This document shows, piece by piece, positions 17,513 through 26,987 of a stretch of DNA of 64,000 nt. The stretch's first letter is position 1, and each line of letters opens with the position of its first letter. The position numbers and the translations under genes are program-made. Source of the stretch: Rossellomorea sp. y25 (lineage in GTDB: Bacteria > Bacillota > Bacilli > Bacillales > Bacillaceae_B); NCBI RefSeq assembly GCF_038049935.1, contig NZ_CP145886.1:2612501-2676500 (forward strand), given 5' to 3'. Below the pieces are notes generated by a model that was not told the DNA's origin, did no database searches, and saw only the letters and a program-made list of their open reading frames with translations.

Positions 17513-18118
17513 TTATACCGACTTCGCCTCTTGAATAAATGATTCTATCTTTCTTCTATCCTTCTTCCCATCCGTCTCCACACCACTTGAAACATCCACC
17601 ATATAGGGACGGACCTTTGTGATCGCCTCCCGAACATTATCCAGATTCAATCCACCGGCAAGGAGCAAGTGTTGAGGGATGTTTAGTTCATGGACATAAT
17701 CCCAATTAAACGTCGTCCCATTCCCTCCACGATGAGGCCCCTTTCCGCTATCCACCAAAATCATCTCTCCGCCAAAGAATTCGATCCCATCTAAGTCTTC
17801 TTTTTCCTTTATCGAAATCGCCTTGATAAAAGGAATATTGAGACTATTACAAAACTGGACTGATTCATCTCCATGAAGCTGTACGTAATCTAGATTTACT
17901 GTTCTGGATATTTCCTCCATCTTCTCTTTAGCCTCATTTACAAACACGCCAATTTTTAATACATTCGAAGGCAGTGAAGCACTTATTAGTGCTGCTGATT
18001 CCGCGTCAATTTTTCTTTTACTATCTGCGAACACGAATCCTATCGCATCAGCTCCAGCTTCAAGTGCCCACAGAGCCTCTTCTTGTCTTCTAATTCCACA
18101 CACCTTTACTTTGGTCAT
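17513..18118 (-). CDS. trpF: Phosphoribosylanthranilate isomerase
   Basis: This is a 201-residue TIM barrel that catalyses the Amadori rearrangement of phosphoribosylanthranilate. The catalytic Cys is in VKVCGIRR (Cys7) and the Asp in ILVDSGKGPHRGGNGTTF (about residue 126). GGLNLDNV and VDVSSGVE bind the phosphate. Its start overlaps the trpC stop by 4 nt (ATGA), which points to coupled translation. Confidence 0.96.
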   Translation of the reverse strand: MTKVKVCGIRRQEEALWALEAGADAIGFVFADSKRKIDAESAALISASLPSNVLKIGVFVNEAKEKMEEISRTVNLDYVQLHGDESVQFCNSLNIPFIKAISIKEKEDLDGIEFFGGEMILVDSGKGPHRGGNGTTFNWDYVHELNIPQHLLLAGGLNLDNVREAITKVRPYMVDVSSGVETDGKKDRRKIESFIQEAKSV

Positions 18119-18903
18119 TTCACCACACCTTTTCTTACTTGTAAGGAGGCAAGCTTAGTTGCAGGGTCATCACTTCTCATTAACGACTCTCCGACGAGGA
18201 CTCCATCCGCACCTGCGATTACGACTTGATGACAGTCTGCTTCATTTCTTATTCCACTTTCACTTATGAACACGATATCTGTTCCATTTACCATGGAGCC
18301 GAGAGTTTCTGTGATAAGCAGATTTACTTCAAAGGTTTTCAGGTTGCGATTATTCACACCAATTATGGTTGCCCCTAATTCGATTGCAACATTCATTTCT
18401 TCTTCATTATGAACTTCCACCAGAACTTCCAGTTCAAGCTTCGTTGCATAAGAATATAATTCCTGTAATCTATTATTATCCAGGGCAGCCACTATTAGAA
18501 GAATGACATTTGCCCCGGCGTCTTTTGCACGATCTATCTGTATTTCATCGATAATAAAGTCTTTACAAAGAATGGGGAGGGAGACTGCTTTACGAACATT
18601 CGCGAGATCCTCCATACTTCCTTTAAAGAAAGGAGCATCGGTTAATACCGATATGGCACATGCTCCCGCTTCTTCATACTTCTTTGCTTGAATCACAGGA
18701 TTCACTTCTGTTCGGATATCTCCTTTTGATGGAGATGCCCGCTTAATTTCAGCAATCACTTGTAATCTGGATGCTGTTTTTAATGCTTCATATAAGGAAT
18801 GATCGGGAGCACCCTTATAATAATAGGGTTCATAACCTGCATTCTTTAACTCTTTAACTTCCTCTTTCTTTTTTTCAAGAATGGTTTGTAGAATGGTAGA
18901 CAA
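18115..18903 (-). CDS. trpC: Indole-3-glycerol phosphate synthase
   Basis: This is a 262-residue TIM barrel that converts CdRP to indole-3-glycerol phosphate. Motifs are AEIKRASPSKGDI (catalytic Lys near residue 53), LCKDFIIDE (Lys near 113), GVNNRNLKTFEV and FISESGI. The start is TTG after CAGGTGAT, abutting the trpD stop. It is not fused to trpF, as is usual in Bacilli. Confidence 0.96.
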   Translation of the reverse strand: MSTILQTILEKKKEEVKELKNAGYEPYYYKGAPDHSLYEALKTASRLQVIAEIKRASPSKGDIRTEVNPVIQAKKYEEAGACAISVLTDAPFFKGSMEDLANVRKAVSLPILCKDFIIDEIQIDRAKDAGANVILLIVAALDNNRLQELYSYATKLELEVLVEVHNEEEMNVAIELGATIIGVNNRNLKTFEVNLLITETLGSMVNGTDIVFISESGIRNEADCHQVVIAGADGVLVGESLMRSDDPATKLASLQVRKGVVK

Positions 18904-19929
18904 TTAAATCACCTGCTTTCGACGTTGTTGACTATAACGAACCAATGAGTGGAGCTTTTCTTTTGCACGACCGCTTTCTATACTTTCTCTGGCAAGCTTT
19001 ACACCTTCTGCAAATGTTGCCGCTTTGCCATGAGCGAACAGGCCGATTCCTGTATTGAATAAGACCGTATCAGTGTAAGCCCCTTTCTTCCCATTTAACA
19101 CATCTTCTAAAATAATGGCATTGTCTCCAGCGTCCCCTCCACGTATCTCTTCCAGGGAATAACAAGGAAGGCCGACATCTTCTCCTGTTAATGTAAGTGG
19201 AGTAATTTCCCCTTGATCCAGCAGTACGAGATGATTTTCTCCTGCTAATGAGGCTTCATCCATGTAATCAGCCCCATTAAGGACAATCGCCCGTTTTCTG
19301 CCTAATTCATGTAAAACATGCGCCATTGTTTCTAATTTATCTCTTCTATATACCCCTAGGAGCTGTGTTTCCAGATGAACCGGATTGGTTAACGGTCCAA
19401 TGAGATTAAAGATGGTAGGAATCTTTAATTCTTTCCGTACCTTCATTACCTTTTTTAAACCTGAGTGAATATGGGGTGCAAATAGAAAAGCAATATTGGT
19501 TTCATTCAGTAAACTTTCAACCTCATGTGGTTGAAAATCGAGTGCTACTCCTAAATGTTCTAACACATCTGCACTACCGGTTTTACTGGAAATACTTCTG
19601 TTACCATGTTTCGCAACCTTCACCCCGGCACCGGCAAGAACAAATGCACTCGTTGTACTGATATTAAAGCTCTGTGATCCGTCTCCACCTGTTCCGCAGT
19701 TATCTAATATTCCAGTTAATGTGCTTTTAATCGGCATCGCTTTCTCCCTTAAAACTTCAACAAGAGCGGTAATTTCATCTACTGTTTCCCCCTTCGTTTT
19801 TAATAAGGTCAGGAAACAGGCGATTTGACTATCCGTTGTTTCTTCAATGAACAATTCTTCTACTGCTCTTCTCATATCTTCTTTCTCTAATGAATGACCG
19901 CTAGATAGCTTCTGTAGATAAGGTTTCAC
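18904..19929 (-). CDS. trpD: Anthranilate phosphoribosyltransferase
   Basis: This is a 341-residue enzyme that transfers phosphoribose from PRPP to anthranilate. Motifs are LDNCGTGGDGSQSFNIS (PRPP loop, about residue 78), KHGNRSISSKTGSADVLE and the Mg site GADYMDEASL. The start is GTG after AAGGAGA, 29 nt inside the trpG coding end. It is unfused, unlike the enteric TrpGD. Confidence 0.96.
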   Translation of the reverse strand: MKPYLQKLSSGHSLEKEDMRRAVEELFIEETTDSQIACFLTLLKTKGETVDEITALVEVLREKAMPIKSTLTGILDNCGTGGDGSQSFNISTTSAFVLAGAGVKVAKHGNRSISSKTGSADVLEHLGVALDFQPHEVESLLNETNIAFLFAPHIHSGLKKVMKVRKELKIPTIFNLIGPLTNPVHLETQLLGVYRRDKLETMAHVLHELGRKRAIVLNGADYMDEASLAGENHLVLLDQGEITPLTLTGEDVGLPCYSLEEIRGGDAGDNAIILEDVLNGKKGAYTDTVLFNTGIGLFAHGKAATFAEGVKLARESIESGRAKEKLHSLVRYSQQRRKQVI

Positions 19930-20512
19930 GGTTATTCTCCTTTCTCATATGAACTAAAAAGTTTTGAATGATTTTCTTTCCTGTTTTCGTACCAATGGAT
20001 TCCGGATGAAATTGAACCCCGTACATTGGATACTTCATATGCTTTATCGCCATGATTTCTCTATCATCCATGGACAATGCGACAGCCTCTAATTGTGTCG
20101 GCAGGGTCCCATTCTTAATCACCAGGGAATGATATCTCATCACTTCTAATGGTTGCGGCAGATACTCGAATACTCCGCTGCCGTCGTGTTTAATAAGGGA
20201 TGTTTTTCCGTGCATGACTTTCTCAGCGACTTCGATGGTTGCCCCGAATGCGGCCCCGATAGCCTGATGCCCTAAACAAACCCCGAAAATCGGCACACTA
20301 GCGTGAAGATTCTGTATAATCGAGATGCAAATGCCTGCATTTTCTGGTTTCCCTGGACCTGGTGATAGAATGATTCCCGCAGGATTCAATTCCTTGATTT
20401 CTTCTAATGAAATAGCATCATTCCGTTTCACGATTACTTCTTCACCGAGCTCTTCTATATATTGATACAGGTTATACGTAAAGGAATCATAGTTATCAAT
20501 AAGAAGGATCAT
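19901..20512 (-). CDS. trpG: Anthranilate synthase glutaminase component
   Basis: This is a 203-residue class I glutamine amidotransferase. The nucleophile is in GVCLGHQAIG (Cys79) and the His/Glu pair in VQFHPESIGT. It supplies ammonia to TrpE. In B. subtilis the trpG/pabA gene serves both anthranilate and folate synthesis from the folate operon; here a copy sits inside the trp operon, overlapping trpE by 4 nt and trpD by 29 nt. Dual use cannot be excluded. Confidence 0.95.
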   Translation of the reverse strand: MILLIDNYDSFTYNLYQYIEELGEEVIVKRNDAISLEEIKELNPAGIILSPGPGKPENAGICISIIQNLHASVPIFGVCLGHQAIGAAFGATIEVAEKVMHGKTSLIKHDGSGVFEYLPQPLEVMRYHSLVIKNGTLPTQLEAVALSMDDREIMAIKHMKYPMYGVQFHPESIGTKTGKKIIQNFLVHMRKENNRETLSTEAI

Positions 20513-21906
20513 CCTGTCACCTCCAATAATGATTTTGCTTTATTCATGGTTTCTTCATATTCACTGGCTGGGTCTGAATCATAAACAATCCCGGCACCGG
20601 CTTGAACGTATGCCGTTTTATCCTTAAGAACCATCGTCCGGATGGCGAGGGCAAAATCCAAATTCCCGTTCACCCCGATATACCCGACGGCACCTGAGTA
20701 CACGCCGCGCTTTGTGGTTTCAAGTTCATTGATGATTTGCATCGCCCTGATTTTCGGCGCTCCGCTGACGGTACCTGCCGGCAAGCAATTTGTTAATGCT
20801 TCCAGTGGTTTCACTTCTTCTTTTAATTCACCCTTTACTTCCGAAACGATGTGCATGACATATTTATATCTCTCAATCGTTAAATACTTTGAAAGGTAAA
20901 TCGAGCCGATCTCACAAACTCTCCCTAAATCATTTCTTCCTAAGTCAACCAGCATTCGATGTTCAGCGATTTCTTTTTCATCTGTAAGTAATTCCTTCTC
21001 GAGCTCCCTGTCCAGGTCAAGTGTTTCTCCCCTTCTTCGCGTTCCTGCAATTGGATTCGTGGTGATTTCCCTCCCTTGAACTTTCAGCAAGCTTTCTGGT
21101 GATGCACCCATTACGACATAATCCTCGAAATCAATGAAGAACATGTAAGGGGACGGGTTAGATTTCCTCAAGCTTCTATAGAATGAAAATGGATCACCAG
21201 AAAAGGACGCCTTAAGTCTTTGAGAGAGGACGACTTGAAATATCTCACCTTCTCCTATGGATTGCTTTGCCTCCTCCACTTTTACCATGAATTCATCTTT
21301 TGAGGTTTGGGCATGGAAAGAAAGGCGATCCAGATTCTTTTTATGAGTTTTCAAATACACATTGCTCAGCTCAGCCTCGACTTCCTTCACCTTTTTATCC
21401 AGATCTCCTGTCTGATCCTCTGTCCACTCATTCATGACGACAATAAATACTTTGTGTTCCAGATGATCAAACACAATGACTTTTTCATAAAACATGAGAT
21501 GTATATCCGGCATTTCCAATTCATCTTGAGGAGTTACACCGATGTCTTCGTAGAGTCGAATAACGTCATATCCCAGATATCCAATCCCCCCACCTGTAAA
21601 AGGAAAAGGCGCACTTTTTAGTTTGTGGGAAGGAATAAGGTTTTGTATGATTTGAATGGGATCCCCCACTCTTTCATCAACTTCAATTGTAGATGATTTT
21701 TTTAACTGTACGGTATTTCCGTATGCTTTACACTCTAGAAATGGATCACTCCCAACAAATGAATACCGACCGGATTGTTCATGCTTCAATGAGCTCTCCA
21801 ATAAAAATTTCTTCTTACCTTTTAACGATTGAAAAAGTGAGATGGGTGTAAAGATGTCTCCGTTTAATTCTTTCACCACATAATCCAATGCTTGCTGTTT
21901 CATCAT
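20509..21906 (-). CDS. trpE: Anthranilate synthase component I
   Basis: This is a 465-residue chorismate-using enzyme. C-terminal motifs are NPSPYMFFIDFEDYVVMGASPE, the region TNPIAGTRRRGET, LVDLGRNDLGRV and the end QAGAGIVYDSDPASEYEETMNKA. The N-terminal LLESSLKHEQSGRYSFVG carries the LLES tryptophan-feedback element. I chose the ATG 6 nt after GGAGG (MMKQQALDYV); the longer frame runs back into the T-box terminator and is not coding. It is the first gene of the operon. Confidence 0.96.
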   Translation of the reverse strand: MMKQQALDYVVKELNGDIFTPISLFQSLKGKKKFLLESSLKHEQSGRYSFVGSDPFLECKAYGNTVQLKKSSTIEVDERVGDPIQIIQNLIPSHKLKSAPFPFTGGGIGYLGYDVIRLYEDIGVTPQDELEMPDIHLMFYEKVIVFDHLEHKVFIVVMNEWTEDQTGDLDKKVKEVEAELSNVYLKTHKKNLDRLSFHAQTSKDEFMVKVEEAKQSIGEGEIFQVVLSQRLKASFSGDPFSFYRSLRKSNPSPYMFFIDFEDYVVMGASPESLLKVQGREITTNPIAGTRRRGETLDLDRELEKELLTDEKEIAEHRMLVDLGRNDLGRVCEIGSIYLSKYLTIERYKYVMHIVSEVKGELKEEVKPLEALTNCLPAGTVSGAPKIRAMQIINELETTKRGVYSGAVGYIGVNGNLDFALAIRTMVLKDKTAYVQAGAGIVYDSDPASEYEETMNKAKSLLEVTG

Positions 21907-21946
21907 TTCATGCCTCCAATTCAATGTTCCGCTTAAAATAAAAAAG

Positions 21947-22215
21947 TCCCCTATGAACAGAAAGATCTGTTCATAGAGGACGATGCTGACCGCGGTGCCA
22001 CCTCTAGTTGGGATACTTTGATGTATCCCCTCTTGCTTCAAGTACAGGGAATGAATAACCCGATACTCTATCCATTTAACGGTGGAATTCCGTACGATCC
22101 TACTTCCATTCAGATCATCACTCATAAGTCCATTCCAGACAAGCTATCATGCCAAGGTCTCACCATCCTCAGCTCTCTGTCATGCATCACTTGAATGTAC
22201 TCCTCTTACTCAACG
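21947..22215 (-). promoter_or_regulatory. Trp T-box leader 2 (gene-proximal)
   Basis: On the minus strand AGAGAGCTGAGGATGGTGAG (stem I), GGAATGGACTTATGAG with UGG at 22130-22132 in the specifier position, and AGGTGGCACCGCG (about 21990-22003) appear in order. A terminator hairpin (about 21952-21981) and T run follow, 40 nt before trpE. The specifier reads tryptophan. Confidence 0.93.
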
Positions 22216-22235
22216 ATTTATCATTATTCAGTTAT

Positions 22236-22510
22236 AAAAAAAGGGCATCTCGATCCATTTACATCATGTAAAGGACGAGATACCCGTGGTGCCACCTTTG
22301 TTGACTGCCTGAACAGTCCACTTTATCGTATCGAAGCGGTTTGCTTTAATACGCGTCTTTTATAACGATAAGACATTCGCCAAAGCCTACTCCCTGAAGT
22401 TTCGGTTTGGAGGCTCAGAAGTCCATTCCCAAAGATCGTTCACACTGGTTCTCACCAACCACCAGCTCTCTTAAGTGTCGATCAGAGGTACTCCTCTTCG
22501 TCAAAGCCAT
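22236..22510 (-). promoter_or_regulatory. Trp T-box leader 1 (promoter-proximal)
   Basis: On the minus strand AGAGAGCTGGTGGTTGGTGAG (stem I; one base of this may belong to the flank), GGGAATGGACTTCTGAG with UGG at 22423-22425, and AAAGGTGGCACCACGG are followed by a terminator stem and seven T residues. It has every element of a complete T-box, so the operon must pass two tandem tRNA-Trp sensors before trpE is reached. Confidence 0.93.
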
Positions 22511-22604
22511 TCGCTCATTTAATTAATTGTTTATTATACTAATAGCATTCCTTCACAATGTCAACTATTTATATGAAATAATATTCCGATATGCATCAAA
22601 AGGT

Positions 22605-23462
22605 TCACACAACGGAAATCATCATCGAATCGCACACGGGCTTATAGCCGATTTCCATATAAATCTTGTTGGAGGTGGGATTATCCAGGTCCGTATAGAG
22701 CGAACAAAAGGAGTGGTCCTTCAACAATAGACGGCTCAGTTCTGCTACAACAGAAGACGCGTATCCTTTTTTCCTGTATTCTGAAGGGGTGTATACAAAA
22801 TTAACGGTAATGCCGTTTTCCGTTCTCCTTGCCCCCCGTGCCATGGAAACAGGCCTTCCGTCCACTTCCCAAAAGTACACATATGGTTCATTTTCAATCA
22901 TATCTTTCGCCCTTTCAAGAGCCTCTTCACCCGACATGGGTAGCACTTCTGTATCCTCGATAAATCCAAGGAGCCATCGGGCTAAAAGTTCCTCCTGGCC
23001 CTTCCGTACGGGAACCATTTTCCCATCACTTAAAGGAATATCATTCACCTTATTCAATTGGTAAACACGTTGCCTCATACGGACATTGAAACTCTCTCCC
23101 ATAACGTGACACCATGCATGAGTCAATTGAAGTGCGGTTTCTTTCTCAGCAACAAAACCGGGAATGGTGATATTGGTATTCTCGCAGAACGCTATGAGCT
23201 GTTCGGCTATTCCCTGAATTCCTACTTTCTCCACCTTAAGTGTACTGACAAGGTAATGAGGAGGGGTCATGATGAAGGATCCAACCACCGCCCCGACCTC
23301 ACTTTCCACTAAAAGAAGAAGCGGATCTTTATATTTGTCACTCGTTTTCATCGTGTTCAACAAACCCAAAGGCAGGTTATTCGCTGCTTCATCTTCCATT
23401 AAAAGGGAATAGACCTTATCTTGGAAAACTTTCGGGTCTTTATACTGGATCACCTTATACAT
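22605..23462 (-). CDS. GNAT-family acetyltransferase
   Basis: This is a 285-residue protein. The C-terminal third holds a GNAT core: NFVYTPSEYRKKGYASSVVAELSRL (acetyl-CoA loop) and DLDNPTSNKIYMEIGYKPV. The N-terminal 150 residues are a divergent second GNAT-like half, as in several Bacillus proteins of this size. The start is ATG after GGGGTGAT. It lies between the trp leader and a CrtN-like gene, with its own spacing. The substrate is unknown. Confidence 0.82.
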   Translation of the reverse strand: MYKVIQYKDPKVFQDKVYSLLMEDEAANNLPLGLLNTMKTSDKYKDPLLLLVESEVGAVVGSFIMTPPHYLVSTLKVEKVGIQGIAEQLIAFCENTNITIPGFVAEKETALQLTHAWCHVMGESFNVRMRQRVYQLNKVNDIPLSDGKMVPVRKGQEELLARWLLGFIEDTEVLPMSGEEALERAKDMIENEPYVYFWEVDGRPVSMARGARRTENGITVNFVYTPSEYRKKGYASSVVAELSRLLLKDHSFCSLYTDLDNPTSNKIYMEIGYKPVCDSMMISVV

Positions 23463-23510
23463 ATTATCACCCCATTCCCAGAATTCGACATAAGTAGTCG
23501 AGGTTCCTCC

Positions 23511-25007
23511 TTACTTCTGAAGTTTTCTGCCTGTAATGGAGTGATATACATGGTAAGCACTTACAGATACACCGATGGTCCCTGCACCTGGAAAGACTGA
23601 GTCACCGCATACCCATACATTTTTCAAGGGAGCCCTGTGGGAAAGACTATTGAAGAGAGCATGACCATTAGATTGAGGAAATCCACCGACAATGCCCCCA
23701 GGCCGTCCAGTAAATCGTTCCCAGGCTTTAGGTGCCCCAGGGTAAAGATTTACAAGACTATCTCTTATAGTAGGAATGACTAACTCAATGGAATTGATCA
23801 TTTTCTCTTTAAGATTCTCCTTGTAAGAATCGTATTTTTCTTTGGTTTCCCATTTTTCTAATTTAGTATGGGTTGATACCGTTAAGGTACGGAATCCTTC
23901 CGGGGCACGCTGACGATCATTTGGATGGGATAGCGATAAGAAGAGATGATCCCCTTCTGACATATTCCCATTTGGGCTTGCACAAATTTGAGAAAACAAA
24001 GGATAGGACTCTGGGAGTAATTCTTCTTTCAGTAACATGTAAAGGGACATGGTGCCCCAAATATCTTCATTCTCTTTTCCTTTTAAATAGTTTTCAAGTT
24101 TTGGTGTATATTGTGGGGCAAATAGATTTTTTAAAGATTGCACCGGGACGTTGCATACAATATGGTTTGCACGATATTCATTACCCCTATGATCAAGGAT
24201 TATCCATTCTTTTTCGTGATGATCACGATCGATGCTAACCACCTTTCTCCCTAAAGTCGTTTTAACTCCTACAGATTCTGAAAACCGGACAAGGCAATGG
24301 GCTATTTGGAATAATCCACCTTCCAGATAGAATGCTCCTTCGTGGTACATATCCATAGCCAAGCACCCCAGCAATAAAGTACACTGATCGCTGGTCACCT
24401 GCATGCTATCTATCAGTTGTCCATCGATAAAATGCTTAAATGAAGAGTGTTCGTGGATTCCGTGTTTTTCTAATAAGTCGATCATTGTTTTTTGAAAGGC
24501 AGGAAGTAGCATCAGAGATCCGGGTTTCAAACTAAACGTAAGCTCCATCCAGTCCTTCATCGTTTTAGGTGGAAGTATCGGCAACGCGACCATCAGTTTT
24601 CGTATTTCTGTAGCAATCCTGTACACTTCTTCATAAAAAGAGCTCAGCTCCTCTGATATTTCTGGATACGCTTTCTTCAACTCATTCACATGTGTTTCCC
24701 TATCTCGGTAGAATATAAGGGTTTTGTCTGGAAGATGAATATTCATAACCTGATCAAGCATTAGAGACACAGGGGGTTCTATCCCTAAATAGTGAAAAAT
24801 ACGCTGATGGATACCTCCTTTTTCAAACCCCATTCCAAGAGTTGCCCCTACAGGAAATAAGGCTTTTCCTCTCTGGAATTTACCGGCGCATCCTCCCCAT
24901 TCCCTGGAAGCCTCAAGAATCTGTACATTGTAATCAGCACTTCCAAGGAGTGAAGCTGCGGTCAGACCACCGATTCCTCCGCCTATTATGACAACAGAAT
25001 TTTTCAA
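23511..25007 (-). CDS. FAD-dependent phytoene desaturase/CrtN-like oxidoreductase
   Basis: This is a 498-residue protein. The N-terminal dinucleotide fold is VVIIGGGIGGLTAASLL, then EASREWGGCAGKF; the C-terminal flavin motif is NVWVCGDSVFPGAGTIGVSVSAYHV. This layout is that of carotenoid desaturases, isomerases and oxygenases. The start is TTG after GGTGAAG. It stands alone, nearly 28 kb from the carotenoid cluster, so it could act on carotenoids in trans or on another hydrophobic substrate. The exact reaction cannot be read from the sequence. Confidence 0.75.
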   Translation of the reverse strand: MKNSVVIIGGGIGGLTAASLLGSADYNVQILEASREWGGCAGKFQRGKALFPVGATLGMGFEKGGIHQRIFHYLGIEPPVSLMLDQVMNIHLPDKTLIFYRDRETHVNELKKAYPEISEELSSFYEEVYRIATEIRKLMVALPILPPKTMKDWMELTFSLKPGSLMLLPAFQKTMIDLLEKHGIHEHSSFKHFIDGQLIDSMQVTSDQCTLLLGCLAMDMYHEGAFYLEGGLFQIAHCLVRFSESVGVKTTLGRKVVSIDRDHHEKEWIILDHRGNEYRANHIVCNVPVQSLKNLFAPQYTPKLENYLKGKENEDIWGTMSLYMLLKEELLPESYPLFSQICASPNGNMSEGDHLFLSLSHPNDRQRAPEGFRTLTVSTHTKLEKWETKEKYDSYKENLKEKMINSIELVIPTIRDSLVNLYPGAPKAWERFTGRPGGIVGGFPQSNGHALFNSLSHRAPLKNVWVCGDSVFPGAGTIGVSVSAYHVYHSITGRKLQK

Positions 25008-25079
25008 GATTCTTCACCCAATTCATTGATTCTTTCTATAACGTACTCTTTTCCCTCGATAAATACAAAAATGGATGGG

Positions 25080-26522
25080 TTAAACCCATCCATCCTGACG
25101 ATAATGTGCTTGAGTAAACAGGGAAACGAGCACATACATGAAAAATGAAATGATAATTGGGAAAATCACCGTGTGCATATCCAGATAATTAGGTGCGAAA
25201 CTGTGAAATAAGATGTACGCTACCAGTCCTGATAGCATTGAAGCAACGGCACCTTGTGCATTTCCCTTTTTCCAATATAAACCTAAAACAATCGGCCAAA
25301 TAAAAACAGCTTCAAGGCCTCCAAATGAAAATAAATTAAGCCAGATAATTAATTCAGGAGGACTGAGCGCCATAAGAAAAACAAGAATACCCGTTATACT
25401 CGTCACCCAAAAGCTAATCCTTTTGACTTGTTTTTCCTTTGCATCTTTATTGATGAAATTCATGTACACATCTTTCACAATAGCCGAGGATACAATCAAT
25501 AATAACGAATCCACTGTCGACATGATCGCCGCCATCGGAGCCGCCAGGACAATTCCGGCAAGCCATGGTGGAAGAACTTCTAAAGCGAGAAGGGGCATGA
25601 CTTTATCAGCTATTTCTATTCCCGGGACCACGACCCTTGCAAGCACACCAATTAAGTGCATACCAAGCATAATGGAACCGACCACAATGGTTCCGATGAT
25701 AAGTGCTCTGTGCAAGGACCTGGAATTCTTATAGCTCATGGCTCTGACTGCCACCTGAGGCAATCCGACAACACCCACACCCACTAAAATCCAGAAAGAA
25801 GAAATATAGCGGGCACTTAGTTCTCCATCATGGCCATGAGGACTTAATAGATTAGGATTTTCCGCTTTCAATCCCATCATGATGTTCTCCATGCCACCTC
25901 CCGCGATGATAGTGGCAATCAATAGAATAATCGTCCCACCAAGCATGACCACCCCCTGAATCGCATCCGTGATGGCAACCGCACGAAAGCCACCGATAAT
26001 AACATAAACCAGAACCGATACCGCAAACAGGAAAAGAGCACTCTCGTAGGATAAACCGGTTAATGATTCAATGAGACGTGCCCCCCCTACCCATTGAGCA
26101 ATCATCGCTGAGAATAAAAAGAGGATGATACTAATGGCCGATAGAATGGTAATCTTATTACTGCCATATCTGCCTTGTAGATAATCGATCAATGTAACGG
26201 CCTTGTATTTCCTTGCCATAATCGCGAACTTTTTCCCAAGTATAAGGAGAACAAAGTATCCTGTTACAACCTGTGACATGGCTAAAAGAACCCACGATAA
26301 ACCATATGTATAAGCTGCGCCTGGTCCTCCGATGAAACTACTGGCACTTCCATAAGTAGCGATCATGGTCATTGCCAAAATAAATCCGCCAAGCTGACGG
26401 CTTCCCAAGAAGTATTCCTGGACGAAGGAATCTGCTCTACTCACTTTTCTGGCAGAATAAATTCCCACAACAAAAATCAAGATTAAAAAAGCAAATAAGG
26501 GAATCAATGCCATACTATTCAT
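25080..26522 (-). CDS. panF: Sodium/pantothenate symporter
   Basis: This is a 480-residue, 13-helix member of the sodium:solute symporter family. Family blocks are YGSASSFIGGPGAAYTYGLSW (about residue 58), the GGFRAVAITDAIQG segment and AAPMAAIMSTVDSLLL with the sodium-site Ser/Asp. The partner yhdT gene and the overall length point to PanF. It imports pantothenate for CoA synthesis. The start is the ATG after GAGGAGG, overlapping the YhdT stop by 8 nt. Confidence 0.88.
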   Translation of the reverse strand: MNSMALIPLFAFLILIFVVGIYSARKVSRADSFVQEYFLGSRQLGGFILAMTMIATYGSASSFIGGPGAAYTYGLSWVLLAMSQVVTGYFVLLILGKKFAIMARKYKAVTLIDYLQGRYGSNKITILSAISIILFLFSAMIAQWVGGARLIESLTGLSYESALFLFAVSVLVYVIIGGFRAVAITDAIQGVVMLGGTIILLIATIIAGGGMENIMMGLKAENPNLLSPHGHDGELSARYISSFWILVGVGVVGLPQVAVRAMSYKNSRSLHRALIIGTIVVGSIMLGMHLIGVLARVVVPGIEIADKVMPLLALEVLPPWLAGIVLAAPMAAIMSTVDSLLLIVSSAIVKDVYMNFINKDAKEKQVKRISFWVTSITGILVFLMALSPPELIIWLNLFSFGGLEAVFIWPIVLGLYWKKGNAQGAVASMLSGLVAYILFHSFAPNYLDMHTVIFPIIISFFMYVLVSLFTQAHYRQDGWV

Positions 26523-26790
26523 GCTTATCCTCCTCATCGTCAAACGGAATGTCAGTAAGCATGTATTTTACGACGATAATCACTAACAATACCATAAGAA
26601 AGAAGCCAACGATGCAGCTGTAAAAAAACCACTCAGGCATCCCGAGGATCCAATCGTAATCTGAAACCGGTTGACCACCTAACCCGAATGCAAAACCATA
26701 CCACCATAAGAAATTTATAAGAACAAGTGCTATTCCTATCAGTGCCTCGTGACCAGCAACCCTGAACCGTTTATCCTCTTTATGATCCAC
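26515..26790 (-). CDS. yhdT: YhdT-family membrane protein
   Basis: This is a 91-residue protein with two hydrophobic segments (about 14-32 and 50-74). The motif NFLWWYGFAFGLGG is the YhdT/DUF997 signature. It is almost always found directly before panF, as here, and is thought to be a small partner of the symporter. The start is GTG after GGAGGG. Confidence 0.88.
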   Translation of the reverse strand: MDHKEDKRFRVAGHEALIGIALVLINFLWWYGFAFGLGGQPVSDYDWILGMPEWFFYSCIVGFFLMVLLVIIVVKYMLTDIPFDDEEDKHE

Positions 26791-26857
26791 TTACTTTTAT
26801 CCCTCCTTAAAATACACATCTTAAACAATTTACGACAGGAAGAAATGAAATGCAATA

Positions 26858-26981
26858 GAAAAGACAGACCCGAAGCATCTGCTTCGGGTCTGTCTTTTTA
26901 TATCTAATAAAGGGGGTTTTTCATGAACCATTCTCTATAGAAAGAGGGGGAAACTCTTTTGTTCAAATGAGAATGATTTTC
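26858..26981 (-). ncRNA. fsrA: Probable Fur-regulated small RNA, FsrA-like
   Basis: A near-ideal sigma-A promoter drives leftward transcription and a Fur-type box overlaps its -10 and start (separate entries). The transcript would be about 120 nt. It contains two C-rich runs, TTTCCCCCTCTTT (about 26941-26953) and AAACCCCCTTT (about 26909-26920), and ends in a perfect hairpin (26859-26898) followed by TTTTCT. B. subtilis FsrA is a Fur-repressed sRNA whose C-rich loops pair with ribosome sites of iron-protein mRNAs; the layout here is the same. No good ribosome site is seen. Identity as an FsrA orthologue is inferred from architecture. Confidence 0.7.
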
Positions 26982-26987
26982 AATATC
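26969..26987. promoter_or_regulatory. Fur box
   Basis: GAGAATGATTTTCAATATC matches the 19-bp consensus GATAATGATAATCATTATC at 15 positions. It overlaps the -10/+1 region of the leftward sRNA promoter, the usual place for repression. Confidence 0.7.

Noticed and set aside
26820..26940. 42-codon frame inside the candidate sRNA (an Fbp-like small basic protein was considered)
   Set aside because: The ATG lacks a ribosome site and the frame runs through the terminator hairpin.
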